Positions 6,683-7,585 of a stretch of 7,585 nt of DNA are shown piece after piece (the first letter of the stretch is position 1; every line of letters starts with the position of its first letter). A program made the position numbers and the translations under genes. The DNA comes from Clostridiaceae bacterium. Its GTDB lineage: Bacteria; Bacillota; Clostridia; Saccharofermentanales; UBA5734. The stretch lies in assembly GCA_012511525.1 (NCBI GenBank), contig JAAZFW010000379.1:1-7585 (forward strand). Reading direction: 5' to 3'. The notes under the pieces are model-generated. The model ran no database searches and was not told the DNA's origin. It was given only the letters and a program-made list of their open reading frames with translations.

Positions 6683-7585
6683 TTACGTAAAGAGTTCGGC
6701 GTTCTGCTGATGGGCCTTACCGATGACCTGCAGCTGCAGCCTGACCTGGTCCAGCGTGACCAGGAAAGGCGCGTTTTCGGTCAGGGTCTTGTAGTAGGCC
6801 CGGTAAAAAGCCAGACCCTTGGCGTTGTTGTCCTCCTCGCTCGCCTGCCACGTTTCCTGGTGCGTGACCAGTTTCTCACGGCAGTAGATCGGCTCGCCCT
6901 TCTCGTTCTTCAGGGATGAGACGATCAGGGGACGCGGCTCATTTTCCGTTTCCAGGTAGTACTGCCAGGCCAGTTCCTTGGCCGTGCCATGCAGCGTGCC
7001 GCTGGTGCCCTGGACAAGGAATGTATCCGAAGCATAGGCGTTGCAGCTGGAGATCTCGATATCCGCAACCGGAGCGCCGGGCGACAGCAGCAGCATCTTG
7101 ACATAATCTTCGCCATCGCCGGACGTGTGGGCGCGATCCATCTTGCAGACGACCGAGACATCTTCCGGGAAGCCCATCAGGTCGAGCGCATGGTCGACTG
7201 GATGCGGTCCCGTATTCAGCAAACTCCCGGCGGTTCGGTTGTGAATCGTCTGCCAGTCCCAGCGCCGGGCGAAATTGTCGTAGTTCAGGCTGATCTGGAC
7301 GATACGGCCCAGCTTGCCGCTCGCGATCACGTCCTTGATCTTGCGGTAGGCCGGCGAAAAGCGGTATTGCTGGAAGACATGGTAGGATGCTTCGTGCTCC
7401 TTGGCCGTCTGCACCACGCTCAAGAACTCCTGATCATCTTTCGCAGCCGGTTTTTCGCTTAACACCGTCATGCCTTTGCGCAGCAGTGTTTTGCTGTTTT
7501 CAGCATGGTCATCACTGTAGGAAGCGACGACCACCAGGTCGAGGTCATCGCGCTCAAGCAAGCTCTCGATCCGGTTTTCGGCGTC
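6683..7585 (-). CDS. Gfo/Idh/MocA-family oxidoreductase, N-terminus beyond the window
   Basis: The frame is open to the window edge, giving 300 codons. Members are usually 330-400 residues, so the first 50 or so residues with the GxGxxG nucleotide-binding loop lie outside. A TTG at 7561 is internal and not the true start, since the family fold continues upstream of it. Counting from the first complete codon, the end of the Rossmann domain shows LDLVVVASYSDDHAEN (15-30) and the hallmark SEKPAA (43-48, with K45). The substrate domain follows with GSLLNTGPHPVDHALDLMG (120-138; H128 and D131 are in the usual catalytic region) and a beta-sheet part (EDYVKMLLLSPG, FLVQGTSGTLHG). These enzymes oxidise or reduce hydroxyls of sugars, inositols and related compounds with NAD(P). 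It is the first visible gene of the minus-strand operon. The substrate is unknown; a polyol or sugar derivative is the family-based expectation. Confidence 0.92.
   Translation of the reverse strand, partial: DAENRIESLLERDDLDLVVVASYSDDHAENSKTLLRKGMTVLSEKPAAKDDQEFLSVVQTAKEHEASYHVFQQYRFSPAYRKIKDVIASGKLGRIVQISLNYDNFARRWDWQTIHNRTAGSLLNTGPHPVDHALDLMGFPEDVSVVCKMDRAHTSGDGEDYVKMLLLSPGAPVADIEISSCNAYASDTFLVQGTSGTLHGTAKELAWQYYLETENEPRPLIVSSLKNEKGEPIYCREKLVTHQETWQASEEDNNAKGLAFYRAYYKTLTENAPFLVTLDQVRLQLQVIGKAHQQNAELFT

Noticed and set aside
5549..6919. A 456-codon open frame on the plus strand, opposite the UroD-like and oxidoreductase genes
   Set aside because: It is antisense to two genes with clear family motifs, has no recognisable domain and no convincing ribosome binding site. 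Long antisense frames are expected in GC-rich coding DNA.

Overview
The window (7,585 bases, roughly 60% G+C by eye) is densely coding chromosomal DNA from a bacterium. It holds six protein genes and no RNA genes, CRISPR array, insertion sequence or long repeat that I can see. Strong AGGAGG/GGAGGG ribosome binding sites, a PadR-type regulator and a cluster of UroD-like methyltransferase-type proteins with sugar enzymes would fit a high-GC anaerobic Bacillota (Clostridia-like) or another anaerobe of gut or sediment. This taxonomic guess is weak and rests on gene content only.

Left part (1-2526, plus strand). The first gene, at 99-2009, encodes an unusual two-part protein: a complete PadR-family DNA-binding regulator (about residues 1-190) joined to a condensation/alcohol-acyltransferase-like domain (about 205-636) that keeps an HHxxxD motif. 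It is followed by a small DUF1801 protein (2086-2526) with its own ribosome binding site.

Right part (2523-7585, minus strand). Four genes lie head to tail and look like one operon, read from right to left. First is a Gfo/Idh/MocA oxidoreductase cut by the window edge. Next is a UroD-like protein carrying the HxC...C zinc motif of corrinoid-dependent methyltransferases. A D-2-hydroxyacid dehydrogenase follows, overlapping it by ATGA. Last is a 640-residue fusion of a second HxC...C UroD-like domain with a sugar-phosphate isomerase/epimerase-type TIM barrel. The last gene ends tail to tail with the DUF1801 gene, and their stop codons overlap in TTAG.

My reading is that the minus-strand operon works on a sugar-, polyol- or hydroxyacid-type compound. 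The two NAD(P)-type dehydrogenases and the TIM barrel would handle the carbon skeleton, and the two UroD-like proteins might handle a methyl group. No corrinoid protein, transporter or substrate-specific methyltransferase is in the window, so the substrate is unknown. The two domain fusions (PadR-acyltransferase and UroD-TIM barrel) are the most unusual things here. The second has a sharp AT-rich patch exactly at its domain joint.
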